This document shows positions 16,418 to 23,877 of a stretch of 64,000 bases of DNA, piece by piece (position 1 is the first letter of the stretch; every line of letters begins with the position of its first letter). The position numbers and the translations under genes were made by a program. This DNA is from Amycolatopsis lurida (GTDB lineage Bacteria > Actinomycetota > Actinomycetes > Mycobacteriales > Pseudonocardiaceae), in the NCBI RefSeq assembly GCF_900105055.1, contig NZ_FNTA01000004.1, positions 806,001 to 870,000 of the forward strand, written 5' to 3'. The notes below the pieces were generated by a model. The model searched no databases. It was not told where the DNA came from and saw only the letters and a list, made by a program, of their open reading frames with translations.

Positions 16418-17086
16418 ATGGCCGGCAGACATCGCAAGAACAAGGCTCCGCAGTGGAAGCTCCCCGCGGGTATCGCGGCAGCGGTCGCCACGGCGCTCCC
16501 GGCGTCGATGTGGCTGACCACCGCAGGTACCCCCGACGTCGAAGCGGCCAGCGCCGCACTCGCGGTGAAGGCTCCCCCGGCCTCCAGCGTGACTCCCCCG
16601 CCGTCGACCAGCAGCACCCCGCCCTCCAGCTCGACCACGCCGCCCCCGTCGACCTCCTCGGCTCCCCCGAAGCCGACGACGTCGACCAAGGCCCCCGCGC
16701 CGGTCAAGAAGACCGTGCCCGCCGCGACGGCGTGCTCCACCGACCTCGGCGGCACCAAACCGCACGTGGCCCAGGTCGGTAACCACGTCAAGGCGAAGTT
16801 CGGCGTCAAGAACGTCGGCGGCGTCGCCGGCCGGGCGAACGCCAGCGACCACCCCTCCGGCCTCGCGCTGGACTTCATGGTGGACACCGCCACCGGCAAC
16901 GCCATCGCCGAGTACCTCCTGGCCAACCAGAAGGACTTCGGCGTCACCTACGTCATCTGGCGTCAGCGCTACAACGACGGCAGCGGCTGGGACACCATGG
17001 AGGACCGCGGCGGCGCGACCGCCAACCACATGGACCACGTCCACGTCTCCTTCGCCAAGGGCGCGAAGGTGAACGTCAGCTGCTAA
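16418..17086 (+). CDS. Secreted/anchored DD-peptidase-fold protein with Pro/Ser/Thr linker
   Basis: The 222-residue protein has a basic N-terminus ([14 protein letters not shown]) and one hydrophobic segment (about 18-40), then a low-complexity P/S/T linker (about 52-100), then a C-terminal domain of about 110 residues seen in many actinobacterial cell-wall proteins (ARB-07466/VldE-like). It has a metallopeptidase-like set: H-x6-D in [11 protein letters not shown] and H-x-H in [10 protein letters not shown], the zinc-ligand pattern of the VanY/M15 fold. A role in peptidoglycan trimming is likely but unproven. ATG 16418 is preferred; GTG 16406 is in frame. The stop overlaps that of rnhA by 4 bp. 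Confidence 0.78.
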   Translation: MAGRHRKNKAPQWKLPAGIAAAVATALPASMWLTTAGTPDVEAASAALAVKAPPASSVTPPPSTSSTPPSSSTTPPPSTSSAPPKPTTSTKAPAPVKKTVPAATACSTDLGGTKPHVAQVGNHVKAKFGVKNVGGVAGRANASDHPSGLALDFMVDTATGNAIAEYLLANQKDFGVTYVIWRQRYNDGSGWDTMEDRGGATANHMDHVHVSFAKGAKVNVSC

Positions 17087-17565
17087 CGATTCCGGGCGGG
17101 CCGCTCGCCGGGCTGGATCACCGGTCGTCCGACGACCTCTTCCACGCCTTTGACGGCGAGCCGGTCCGCCCGCTCGTTCTCCGGATGCCCGGCGTGGCCC
17201 TTGACCCAATGCCATTCGACGTCGTGCCGTGAGGCGGCCTCGTCGAGACGGCGCCACAGATCGGCGTTCTTGACCGGTGTCTTGGCCGAGGTCGTCCAGC
17301 CGTTGTTCTTCCAGTTCCGCACCCAGCTGGTGATGCCGTTCCGGACGTAGGTGCTGTCGGTGTAGATGTCGACCGACACCCGGCGCTTCAGGCTTTCCAG
17401 CGCCTCGATGGGCGCGGTCAGTTCCATCCGGTTGTTCGTGGTCGGCCCGGGATCCCCGCCGTAGATCTCCTTTTCGACGGTGCCGTACCGCAGTACCGCG
17501 CCCCAGCCGCCGGGACCGGGATTCCCGCTGCACGCGCCATCGGTGTAGATCTCGACTTCCGCCAC
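17083..17565 (-). CDS. rnhA: Ribonuclease HI
   Basis: The 160-residue protein matches bacterial RNase HI over its whole length. The four catalytic acidic residues are present as Asp9 ([11 protein letters not shown]), Glu48 (NNRMEL), Asp70 (YTDSTYV) and Asp134 (NERADRLA), with the His124-containing loop [11 protein letters not shown]. It cleaves RNA in RNA:DNA hybrids. The basic-protrusion helix ([10 protein letters not shown]...) is present, as in the E. coli type. It is convergent with the DD-peptidase-like gene and shares a 4-bp stop overlap with it. Confidence 0.95.
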   Translation of the reverse strand: MAEVEIYTDGACSGNPGPGGWGAVLRYGTVEKEIYGGDPGPTTNNRMELTAPIEALESLKRRVSVDIYTDSTYVRNGITSWVRNWKNNGWTTSAKTPVKNADLWRRLDEAASRHDVEWHWVKGHAGHPENERADRLAVKGVEEVVGRPVIQPGERPARNR

Positions 17566-17586
17566 CGGGACACCCTAGCGACGGGT

Positions 17587-18777
17587 TCAGTCCGGCAGCA
17601 GCGGCACCCACGGCCGCTCGGCCTGCCCGAGATGCACCGCGCGCGTGATCGATTTCGACCCGAACCGGTCCCGGACGGTGTCGAGCGTCGCGTCGAGCGC
17701 GTCTCTCGGTTTCGCCCCGAACGGCAAGGCCAGCTGGATCGCGTCGTCCTTCGACAGATTCGTGAGCGCGAGCCCGATCAGGGTGAGCCCGCGTTCGTCG
17801 ATCAGCGGTCTCGCCGCCGCGAGCAGGTCACGGGCCGCCGCGACGATCGCGCCCGTCTGTTCGGTCGCCTCCATGAGGGTGTGCGAACGCGTGGCCTTGG
17901 TGAAATCGGCGAACCGCATCCGCAGCACGACGGTGCGGCACACCCGGTGCGCCGCCCGCAGGCGACGGGCGAGGCGATCGGCAAGGGTCAGCAGCATCGC
18001 GTCGAGTTCGGCGGGCGAACGCGGCCTGCTGCCGAGCGCGTGCTGCGCCCCGATCGACCGGCGGCGGCGGCCCGTCTGCACGCGGCGGGGGTCGTCGTTG
18101 TGGGACAGGGCGTGCAGGTGGGCGCCGACACCGCGGCCGAGCATCCGGACGAGTTCCTTCTCCCCGAACCCCTCCATCTGCCCGACCGTCGTCACGCCGC
18201 GCTCTCGGAGCTTCTGCGCCGTCACCTTGCCCACGCCCCACAGCCGCTCGACCGGAAGCGGGTGCAGGAACTCCAGCTCCTTGTCGTGTGGCACGACGAG
18301 AAGGCCGTCGGGTTTCGCGACGCCGCTGGCCACCTTCGCGAGGAACTTCGTCCTGGCGACGCCCACGGTGATCGGCAGGCCGACCTGCTCCATCACGTCC
18401 TTGCGCAGCTTCGCCGCGATCCGGCTCGGCGTGCCCGCGATCTTCAGCAGCCCTCCGACGTCGAGGAAGGCCTCGTCGATCGAGATGCCTTCCACGAGCG
18501 GTGTCGTGTTGCCGAAGACCTCGAAGACCGCCTTGCTCGCCGCCGAATACGCGTGCATCCGGGGCGGGACCACGATCGCGTCCGGGCACAACCGCCGCGC
18601 CTGGCCGCCGCCCATCGCCGTGCGGACACCGAACGCCTTGGCCTCGTAACTGGCCGCCAGCACCACACCACCGCCGACGATGACCGGCCGCCCGCGCAGC
18701 TTCGGGTCGTCACGCTGCTCGACCGACGCGTAGAACGAGTCCAGGTCGGCGTGCAGGATGGGACCCTCGGTCGTCAT
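17587..18777 (-). CDS. dinB: DNA polymerase IV (Y-family translesion polymerase)
   Basis: The 396-residue protein opens with LHADLDSFYASVEQ, carries the catalytic SIDEAFLDV motif, the YSAASKAVFEVF finger segment, helix-hairpin-helix LWGVGKVTAQKL and a full little-finger domain, and ends without a clear canonical clamp motif (HLGQAERPWVPLLPD). It copies past damaged bases. The start at ATG 18777 is right beside a palindromic LexA (SOS) box at 18778-18791, implying a leaderless, damage-inducible transcript; the frame stays open to 18813 but that start would place the box inside the gene. Confidence 0.93.
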   Translation of the reverse strand: MTTEGPILHADLDSFYASVEQRDDPKLRGRPVIVGGGVVLAASYEAKAFGVRTAMGGGQARRLCPDAIVVPPRMHAYSAASKAVFEVFGNTTPLVEGISIDEAFLDVGGLLKIAGTPSRIAAKLRKDVMEQVGLPITVGVARTKFLAKVASGVAKPDGLLVVPHDKELEFLHPLPVERLWGVGKVTAQKLRERGVTTVGQMEGFGEKELVRMLGRGVGAHLHALSHNDDPRRVQTGRRRRSIGAQHALGSRPRSPAELDAMLLTLADRLARRLRAAHRVCRTVVLRMRFADFTKATRSHTLMEATEQTGAIVAAARDLLAAARPLIDERGLTLIGLALTNLSKDDAIQLALPFGAKPRDALDATLDTVRDRFGSKSITRAVHLGQAERPWVPLLPD

Positions 18778-18791
18778 AGAACATATGTTCG
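18778..18791 (-). promoter_or_regulatory. LexA/SOS box at the dinB start
   Basis: On the minus strand the sequence reads CGAACATATGTTCT, matching the actinobacterial SOS box CGAACRNRYGTTYG at 13 of 14 positions; its GAACATATGTTC core (18779-18790) is a perfect palindrome. The box abuts the ATG of dinB, so LexA bound here would cover the transcription start. Confidence 0.85.
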
Positions 18792-18822
18792 CATCAAACG
18801 GCCCAGCGACCAAGCTACCGGT

Positions 18823-19116
18823 TCAGTCGAACGGCGGTCCGGAGTGGGAAACCCGGTGCTTGAAGACCTCTCCGTCCCGGATCTCGGCGGAGTACGTCGG
18901 CCTCGGCGAGATCGCGCGCCAGGCGTTCAGCACCTCCTCCGACTCCCAGTACTCGAAGATGTTCACCCGGCCCGGCTCGAGCGTGTCCGCCGAGATCACC
19001 ACGTCGAGACACCCGGGGTGGGCCCGCGCCTTCTCGACGATCACCTGGTGCCCGGCCACGTACCGGTCCCGCTCCTCCGGGTCGACGTACACCTTGCCCG
19101 CCACGATCACGGTCAT
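18823..19116 (-). CDS. Antibiotic biosynthesis monooxygenase (ABM) domain protein
   Basis: A 97-residue dimeric ferredoxin-like protein (MTVIVAGKVYVDPEERDRYVAGHQVIVEKARAHPGCLDVVISAD...RVNIFEYWESEEVLNAWRA), typical of ABM/putative quinol monooxygenase proteins. The pattern H-P-G-C and N-I-F-E-Y-W fits small haem- or cofactor-free monooxygenases, but activity cannot be predicted. ATG 19116 has AAAGGA 8 nt upstream and is preferred over the in-frame upstream start at 19179. The gene follows the DUF6010 gene by 25 bp and is probably in one operon with it. Confidence 0.8.
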   Translation of the reverse strand: MTVIVAGKVYVDPEERDRYVAGHQVIVEKARAHPGCLDVVISADTLEPGRVNIFEYWESEEVLNAWRAISPRPTYSAEIRDGEVFKHRVSHSGPPFD

Positions 19117-19141
19117 CTCTTTGTCCTTTCGTCCGGTCGGT

Positions 19142-19561
19142 TCACCCCACCGACGAACGCGGGCGGCGGGAACCGACACGGGCGCGGACGAAATCCGTCA
19201 CCGATCGTCCGCCGGCGAAACACCAGATCGCGATCACCGGGTCGCAGATCGCGCAACCGAACGACGAATCGTGGAGGAACGGGATGATCGGGGCACCCTT
19301 GAGATGGTGGACGACGTCCCAGCCGGTGTGCAGCAGCCAGGCGATACCGATGAACGTCCAGGATTCGAGCCCACGGTAAGCCACGTAGGTCACGACCGCG
19401 GCGAACGCGAACTCCCAGATCCCGAGTCCACCACCACTCAGATAGGCGGCGCCCGCCCCCGCCACCATGATCGCGTTGAAGCGGCGGCGGTGCGGTTCGT
19501 GGATCAGCGACATCAGCACGACGTAGACGAGGCCGACGAGAATCGGCGCGATGATCATCAT
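19142..19561 (-). CDS. DUF6010 family membrane protein
   Basis: The 139-residue protein has four hydrophobic segments (about residues 3-20, 28-45, 48-63 and 68-82) and then a hydrophilic end with FGCAICDP and HTGWDVVHHLKG, as in DUF6010 proteins of unknown role. The conserved His-rich segment and Cys pair could bind a metal or haem, but this is speculation. It is divergent from the GlxA-type regulator (93 bp between starts), which may control this two-gene operon. Confidence 0.78.
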   Translation of the reverse strand: MMIIAPILVGLVYVVLMSLIHEPHRRRFNAIMVAGAGAAYLSGGGLGIWEFAFAAVVTYVAYRGLESWTFIGIAWLLHTGWDVVHHLKGAPIIPFLHDSSFGCAICDPVIAIWCFAGGRSVTDFVRARVGSRRPRSSVG

Positions 19562-19653
19562 GGCTCGACGCTAGAACCGGCCGGAGCTCACTCCCAGTGG
19601 CGTGAACGACGCCTTCCAACGGGATCTCGCCAGCGGGCGGGTACGGTGCGGGC

Positions 19654-20592
19654 ATGCACACCGTCGCCGTCCTGGCGCTGGACAAGGTGATCCCGTTCGA
19701 CCTCTCGACACCGATCGAGGTCTTCACCCGGACCCGGCTCGCCGACGGCAGCGCCGGCTACCGGCTGCTCATCTGCGCGGAACACCCGGACGTCGACGCC
19801 GGGCACTTCACCCTGCGCGCGCCGTGGGGGCTGGAGGCACTGCGCGAGGCCGACACGATCATCGTCCCCGGCACCGCGGAACCGACCGGGCCGTTGCGGG
19901 AAACCGTCCGCGACGCGCTCACGTCCGCTGCCGCGAGGGGCACGCGGATCGCCTCGATCTGTTCCGGCACCTTCGTTCTCGCCGCCGCGGGCCTGCTCGA
20001 CGGCCTTCGCGCCACCACGCACTGGGTCGCCGCCGAAGCGTTGGCCGCGGCGTATCCGGAAATCGATGTCGACCCGGACGTGCTCTATGTCGACAACGGG
20101 CAGATCCTGACGTCCGCGGGCGCCGCCGCCGGCCTGGATCTGTGCCTGCATCTGATCCGGCGTGACCACGGCTCCGCGATCGCGGCCGACGCCGCCCGCC
20201 TTTCGGTCATGGCGCTGGAACGCGAGGGCGGTCAGGCGCAGTTCATCGCGCTGCGGCATCCGCCCGCTCCCCGCGGCGCGGCGCTGGAACCGACTCTCCT
20301 TTGGATGCAGGAGAATCTCGCGCGCGATCTCACCTTGGCCGACATCGCCGCACGCGCCGGGATGAGCACGCGCACACTGATCCGACACTTCCGCGAGCAG
20401 ACCGGGACGACACCGCTGCAATGGCTGCACCGCGCGAGGGTCCGGCAGGCACAGCATCTGCTGGAGACCACTCAGCACGCCGTCGAACGGATCGGCGCCG
20501 AGGTCGGTTTCGGTTCGCCTACCGCGTTCCGCGACCGGTTCAAGCGCACGACCGGCGTCAGCCCCGGCACCTATCGGCGCGCTTTCCGTTAA
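19654..20592 (+). CDS. GlxA/FtrA family AraC-type regulator
   Basis: A 312-residue regulator with an N-terminal DJ-1/PfpI-like amidase domain (residues 1-180, with the nucleophile-elbow CSGTFVLAAAGLLDG) and a C-terminal AraC HTH pair (about 205-310: DLTLADIAARAGMSTRTLIRHFREQTGTTPLQWLHRARV...VGFGSPTAFRDRFKRTTGVSPGTYRR). Such proteins sense a small molecule with the N-terminal domain. A TACGGT -10-like hexamer ends 6 nt before the ATG, so translation is probably leaderless. It is divergent from the DUF6010/ABM operon, its most likely target. The stop overlaps that of the next gene by 4 bp. Confidence 0.9.
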   Translation: MHTVAVLALDKVIPFDLSTPIEVFTRTRLADGSAGYRLLICAEHPDVDAGHFTLRAPWGLEALREADTIIVPGTAEPTGPLRETVRDALTSAAARGTRIASICSGTFVLAAAGLLDGLRATTHWVAAEALAAAYPEIDVDPDVLYVDNGQILTSAGAAAGLDLCLHLIRRDHGSAIAADAARLSVMALEREGGQAQFIALRHPPAPRGAALEPTLLWMQENLARDLTLADIAARAGMSTRTLIRHFREQTGTTPLQWLHRARVRQAQHLLETTQHAVERIGAEVGFGSPTAFRDRFKRTTGVSPGTYRRAFR

Positions 20593-20879
20593 GCGGCGAC
20601 GGCCAGTGCGGTGTCCGAGGCCCGCGCCCGGGCCTGGTCGGCGAACCGCTTCCGGGCGGCGACGACTCTGAGCCAGCGTTCCGAGCGTTCGGCGTCGAGA
20701 TCGAAGGTGGCGCGGGCGAGCACTGCGGCGGCGCGGGCGGCGGAATCGATCTCCGCGGCGGCGCCGAGGTAGTCGCCCGCGTCGATCAGCTTGTAGGCGT
20801 GACGCATCTCGGTCTGCGCGGTCGAGTAGATGGCGTAGGCGGCGAGGTTGTTCGCCAGCGGGCCCAGTGAATGCGACAT
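20589..20879 (-). CDS. Small helical hypothetical protein, 96 aa
   Basis: An Ala/Arg-rich, helical protein (MSHSLGPLANNLAAYAIYSTAQTEM...) without signal peptide. I do not recognise the family. The ATG at 20879 has GGAG 8 nt upstream and GAAGGAACGG just before. It overlaps the GlxA regulator by 4 bp at the stop and is divergent from the MFS gene. Confidence 0.62.
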   Translation of the reverse strand: MSHSLGPLANNLAAYAIYSTAQTEMRHAYKLIDAGDYLGAAAEIDSAARAAAVLARATFDLDAERSERWLRVVAARKRFADQARARASDTALAVAA

Positions 20880-20996
20880 CGGATTCTCCGTTCCTTCTCT
20901 TACTGACACGTCGAACGGGCCCGCGCCGGTTCGACACGGTGGACGGATTTTTCCGAGGGTTGCGCCGAGTGGCCGATTCACGACAGCCTGAAGCGC

Positions 20997-22256
20997 ATGC
21001 CAGCCCGAGCGGCGTCGTTCCGCAGTGTCTTCGCGGTCGCCGGATTCCGCCGGATCTGGCTCGCGCATCTGCTCTCGGTCGCCGGCGACCAGCTGGCCAG
21101 GGTCGCGCTCACGGTGCTGGTGTTCGACCGGACGTCGTCGGCCGGGTGGGCCTCCGCCGCGTACGCGCTGACCTTCGTGCCAGACCTTCTCGGCGGCGCC
21201 CTGGGTGGCATCGCGGACCGGTTCTCGCGCCGCACCGTGATGGTGGTGACCGACGTCGGCCGCGCCGTCCTGATCGCGCTGATGGCGGTGCCCGGGCTCC
21301 CGCTGCCCGTCACGGCCGCGCTGTTGTTCCTCGTGCAGCTCATGGCCGGGCCGTTCCACGCGGCCAGGCAGGCGATGCTGCCGGATCTGCTCGACCCGGA
21401 CCGCCTGGTCGTCGGCCAGGCCGTCATCTCGTCCACGTACCAGGCCGGGCTCGTGGTGGGCTTCGGCGCGGGTGCCGCCGTCGTCACCGGGCTCGGCGTC
21501 CCGGGTGCGCTGTTGATCGACGCCGGAACGTTCGCGCTGTCGGCGCTCATGCTCCGCTTCGGGCTCGAACGTTTCCCGCCCTCGGCACCCACCCACCACA
21601 CACGTCCGTCCCTGATCGCGGGCTGCCGTCTGGTGGCACGCGACCGCAAGCTGCGCTGGCTGCTGCTCATCGCCTGCTGCTGCGGTTTCTACGTCGTGCC
21701 CGAGGGCCTCGCCGTCCCGGTCGCCGCCGAACTGGGCGATGACGGCGCGTTGCCGTGGTTGCTGGCCGCGAATCCGGTCGGTTCGGTGCTCGGCGGGCTC
21801 CTGCTGAGCCGTGTCCCGCGCGAACGGCAGATCCGGGTGCTGGGCTTGCTGGCGGTGGCGAGCAGCCTGGTGCTGATCCCGACCGGCTGGGCTCCGGGCC
21901 TGGTCACCATCGTCGTGCTGTGGACGATCTCGGGAGTGTTCTCCGCGCACGACATGATCACGCAGACGCAGTACAGCCTCGCCGCGCCGCCCGCCCAACG
22001 GGGTCAGGTGATCGGGGTCGCGATCGCGGCGTTGCGGGCGGCTCAGGCGGTGGGGATCGCGGCGGCCGGGCTGCTGGCCCAGGTCGTCGCGCCGACCACC
22101 GTCGTCACCGTCGCGGCGGGCGCGGGAGTGGTGGTCGCCGCTGTCGCCGGGGTGGGCTGGTCACGGGCGGTGTCGTCCCGCCGCGGCCCTGAGGAATCCG
22201 GAGATCCCGTGGGGCCGGTCGGCGGGACGACACCCGTTGGCGAGCACGGTTCCTGA
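20997..22256 (+). CDS. MFS transporter
   Basis: A 419-residue protein with about twelve hydrophobic segments and the MFS A-type loop GGIADRFSRRTVMV (about residues 72-86). The fold resembles the macrolide-efflux/enterobactin-exporter-like group with a short GTG/ATG N-terminus. Substrate unknown. The start is ATG 20997. Its stop is 4 bp before the stop of the first minus-strand micro-ORF (22261), so the micro-ORF transcript would run into its antisense 3' end. Confidence 0.86.
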   Translation: MPARAASFRSVFAVAGFRRIWLAHLLSVAGDQLARVALTVLVFDRTSSAGWASAAYALTFVPDLLGGALGGIADRFSRRTVMVVTDVGRAVLIALMAVPGLPLPVTAALLFLVQLMAGPFHAARQAMLPDLLDPDRLVVGQAVISSTYQAGLVVGFGAGAAVVTGLGVPGALLIDAGTFALSALMLRFGLERFPPSAPTHHTRPSLIAGCRLVARDRKLRWLLLIACCCGFYVVPEGLAVPVAAELGDDGALPWLLAANPVGSVLGGLLLSRVPRERQIRVLGLLAVASSLVLIPTGWAPGLVTIVVLWTISGVFSAHDMITQTQYSLAAPPAQRGQVIGVAIAALRAAQAVGIAAAGLLAQVVAPTTVVTVAAGAGVVVAAVAGVGWSRAVSSRRGPEESGDPVGPVGGTTPVGEHGS

Positions 22257-22260
22257 CACA

Positions 22261-22284
22261 TCACGTCCAGTTGTTGTCACGCAC
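22261..22284 (-). CDS. Micro-ORF 1 of 3, seven codons (MRDNNWT)
   Basis: GTG start at 22284, seven codons, TGA stop. A near-perfect Shine-Dalgarno (GAAGGAGGTGA) sits with the AGGAGG 8 nt before the start. Compared with micro-ORF 2 the coding differences are ATG to GTG (start), CGG to CGT (Arg, synonymous) and ACC to ACG (Thr, synonymous); the DNNW codons are identical. This pattern argues for selection on a translated peptide. It is the most downstream of the three. Confidence 0.55.
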   Translation of the reverse strand: MRDNNWT

Positions 22285-22336
22285 TACGTTCACCTCCTTC
22301 GCGAAGCCGTGCATTGTTCGTTGTGGGCCGGATCAC

Positions 22337-22360
22337 TCAGGTCCAGTTGTTGTCCCGCAT
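22337..22360 (-). CDS. Micro-ORF 2 of 3, seven codons (MRDNNWT)
   Basis: ATG start at 22360, seven codons, TGA stop; AGGAGG ends 8 nt before the ATG, in the context TTCGAAGGAGGTGAACG that is almost repeated before micro-ORF 1. The gap to micro-ORF 3 is 43 nt and to micro-ORF 1 is 52 nt. No larger protein starts in any of these windows with comparable signals. Confidence 0.55.
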   Translation of the reverse strand: MRDNNWT

Positions 22361-22403
22361 TTCGTTCACCTCCTTCGAAATAGCGATCAACCCGGCAAAA
22401 CAC

Positions 22404-22424
22404 TCACCAGTTGTTGTCCTGCAT
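22404..22424 (-). CDS. Micro-ORF 3 of 3, six codons (MQDNNW)
   Basis: ATG start at 22424, six codons, TGA stop; GGGAGG ends 7 nt before the ATG. The peptide differs from the other two by Gln for Arg at position 2 and by loss of the last Thr. This is the first of the three in the direction of transcription, so the promoter should lie in 22430-22550, shared with the divergent diguanylate cyclase gene. Confidence 0.52.
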   Translation of the reverse strand: MQDNNW

Positions 22425-22553
22425 CGGTGCACCTCCCTCGTTTCGGTTGGGCTGTCCGGGGGAATTCGCGGCCGCGTGTCTTATCGCCGGAGACAACGCG
22501 GTCGTCGCCGTCCCGGTTCGATTACGGTGTAGATCACCGACGGAAGAGGGTGC

Positions 22554-23852
22554 GTGGACGGACGACTCGGCGACGCGCGGCGGCGGCTCAAGGCCTGGCA
22601 CCTGTGGAGCCTGCCGCGACCTGTGCGTTCCTACGTCCTGGTCGTCAATCTCATCGCAGTCCTCTCGACCGCCGGCACGGCCCGGCTGGTCCCGGTGACC
22701 GGTACCGACCTGGTGCGGTTCGGCGTCTTGACGCTGTGCGCGGCCATCGCCATCGAGGGCACCCGGCAGATCGAACGCCAACGGGAGTACGACAGGGCCC
22801 CATCGGTCGCCTACGTCGACACCAAGGCGGTGTGGAGCGTCGCCGCCGTCATCGCGCTGCCGCCGGTGCTCGCCGCCGCGATGGTCGTGGTGACCTACAC
22901 CATCGCATGGCTGCGGATCTGGCCACACCAACGGCCGGTTCTCCCCCATCGGTGGATCTTCTCCGCCGCCACGGTGCTGTGCGGCACCCAGGCCGCCGTC
23001 GTCGTGCTCAGCCTCGGCATGCGCCACTACCCCGGCCCGCCCGACTCAGGGCTGCTCACCGGGCTGGGCGACCTCGCCGTCATCATCGTCGCCGCGGCCT
23101 TGCGGTGGGCGATCAACACCGCGCTGGTGATGATCGCGATCGCGCTCTCGTCGCCGCCGAAGTCGATCGGCGAACTGTTCTCCGGGTTCGGCGATCAGAT
23201 CCTCGAGGCGGGCGCGCTCGGCCTCGGTCTCGTGACGGCCGTCGTCCTGGTGCAGGCCAATCCGCTGGTGCTGATCGGGGTGGTCATCGCGCTGGTCGCG
23301 CTGCATCGCGGGCTCCTGCTGACGCAGTACCGGCGCGACGCGCACACCGACGCCACCACCGGTCTCGTCACGAAACGGCGATGGCGTCAGCTGGCCGAAG
23401 AGCAGCTGGGCCGGACGCGTGCCGGACGCAAACTCGGCGTGCTGTTCCTCGACCTCGACAATTTCAAGACGATCAACGACACCTACGGCCATCCCAACGG
23501 CGACCTCGTCCTGCGCGCGGTCGGCGACGCCCTGCGCGCCGAAATCCGGGAGCAGGACGTCTGCGGGCGGTGGGGCGGCGAGGAGTTCGCGATCGTCGTC
23601 CCGGACATCCACGGCGAGGAGACGTTGCGCCAAGTGGCCGAACGGATCCGGCACCAGGTGGCGGTGGTGTCGGTCGCGCTGCCCGATCGCGACACCGTGT
23701 TGACCGATCTGACGGTGTCGATCGGCGGGGCGCTCTATCCGGCGGCCAACATCGCCAGCGTCGACGACCTTCTCGTCGCCACCGACATGGCGCTCTACCG
23801 CGCGAAACAAGGCGGCCGCAACAGGGTCGAATTGGCACCGCCCGCGCAGTAG
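22554..23852 (+). CDS. Membrane diguanylate cyclase (GGDEF), paralogue of 11079-12566
   Basis: The 432-residue protein has about six membrane segments (about residues 25-240) and a C-terminal GGDEF domain (about 258-430) with the signature GRWGGEEF and the RxxD inhibition site as REQD five residues upstream. The metal-binding FLDLDNFKTINDTYGHPNGD segment is complete, so activity is expected. GTG 22554 has AAGAGGG nearby. It shares the TDLVRFGV segment and the overall layout with the cyclase at 11079. It is divergent from the three micro-ORFs. Confidence 0.9.
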   Translation: MDGRLGDARRRLKAWHLWSLPRPVRSYVLVVNLIAVLSTAGTARLVPVTGTDLVRFGVLTLCAAIAIEGTRQIERQREYDRAPSVAYVDTKAVWSVAAVIALPPVLAAAMVVVTYTIAWLRIWPHQRPVLPHRWIFSAATVLCGTQAAVVVLSLGMRHYPGPPDSGLLTGLGDLAVIIVAAALRWAINTALVMIAIALSSPPKSIGELFSGFGDQILEAGALGLGLVTAVVLVQANPLVLIGVVIALVALHRGLLLTQYRRDAHTDATTGLVTKRRWRQLAEEQLGRTRAGRKLGVLFLDLDNFKTINDTYGHPNGDLVLRAVGDALRAEIREQDVCGRWGGEEFAIVVPDIHGEETLRQVAERIRHQVAVVSVALPDRDTVLTDLTVSIGGALYPAANIASVDDLLVATDMALYRAKQGGRNRVELAPPAQ

Positions 23853-23877
23853 GCTTCGCGTCGTCTGGGGAGGCGCG

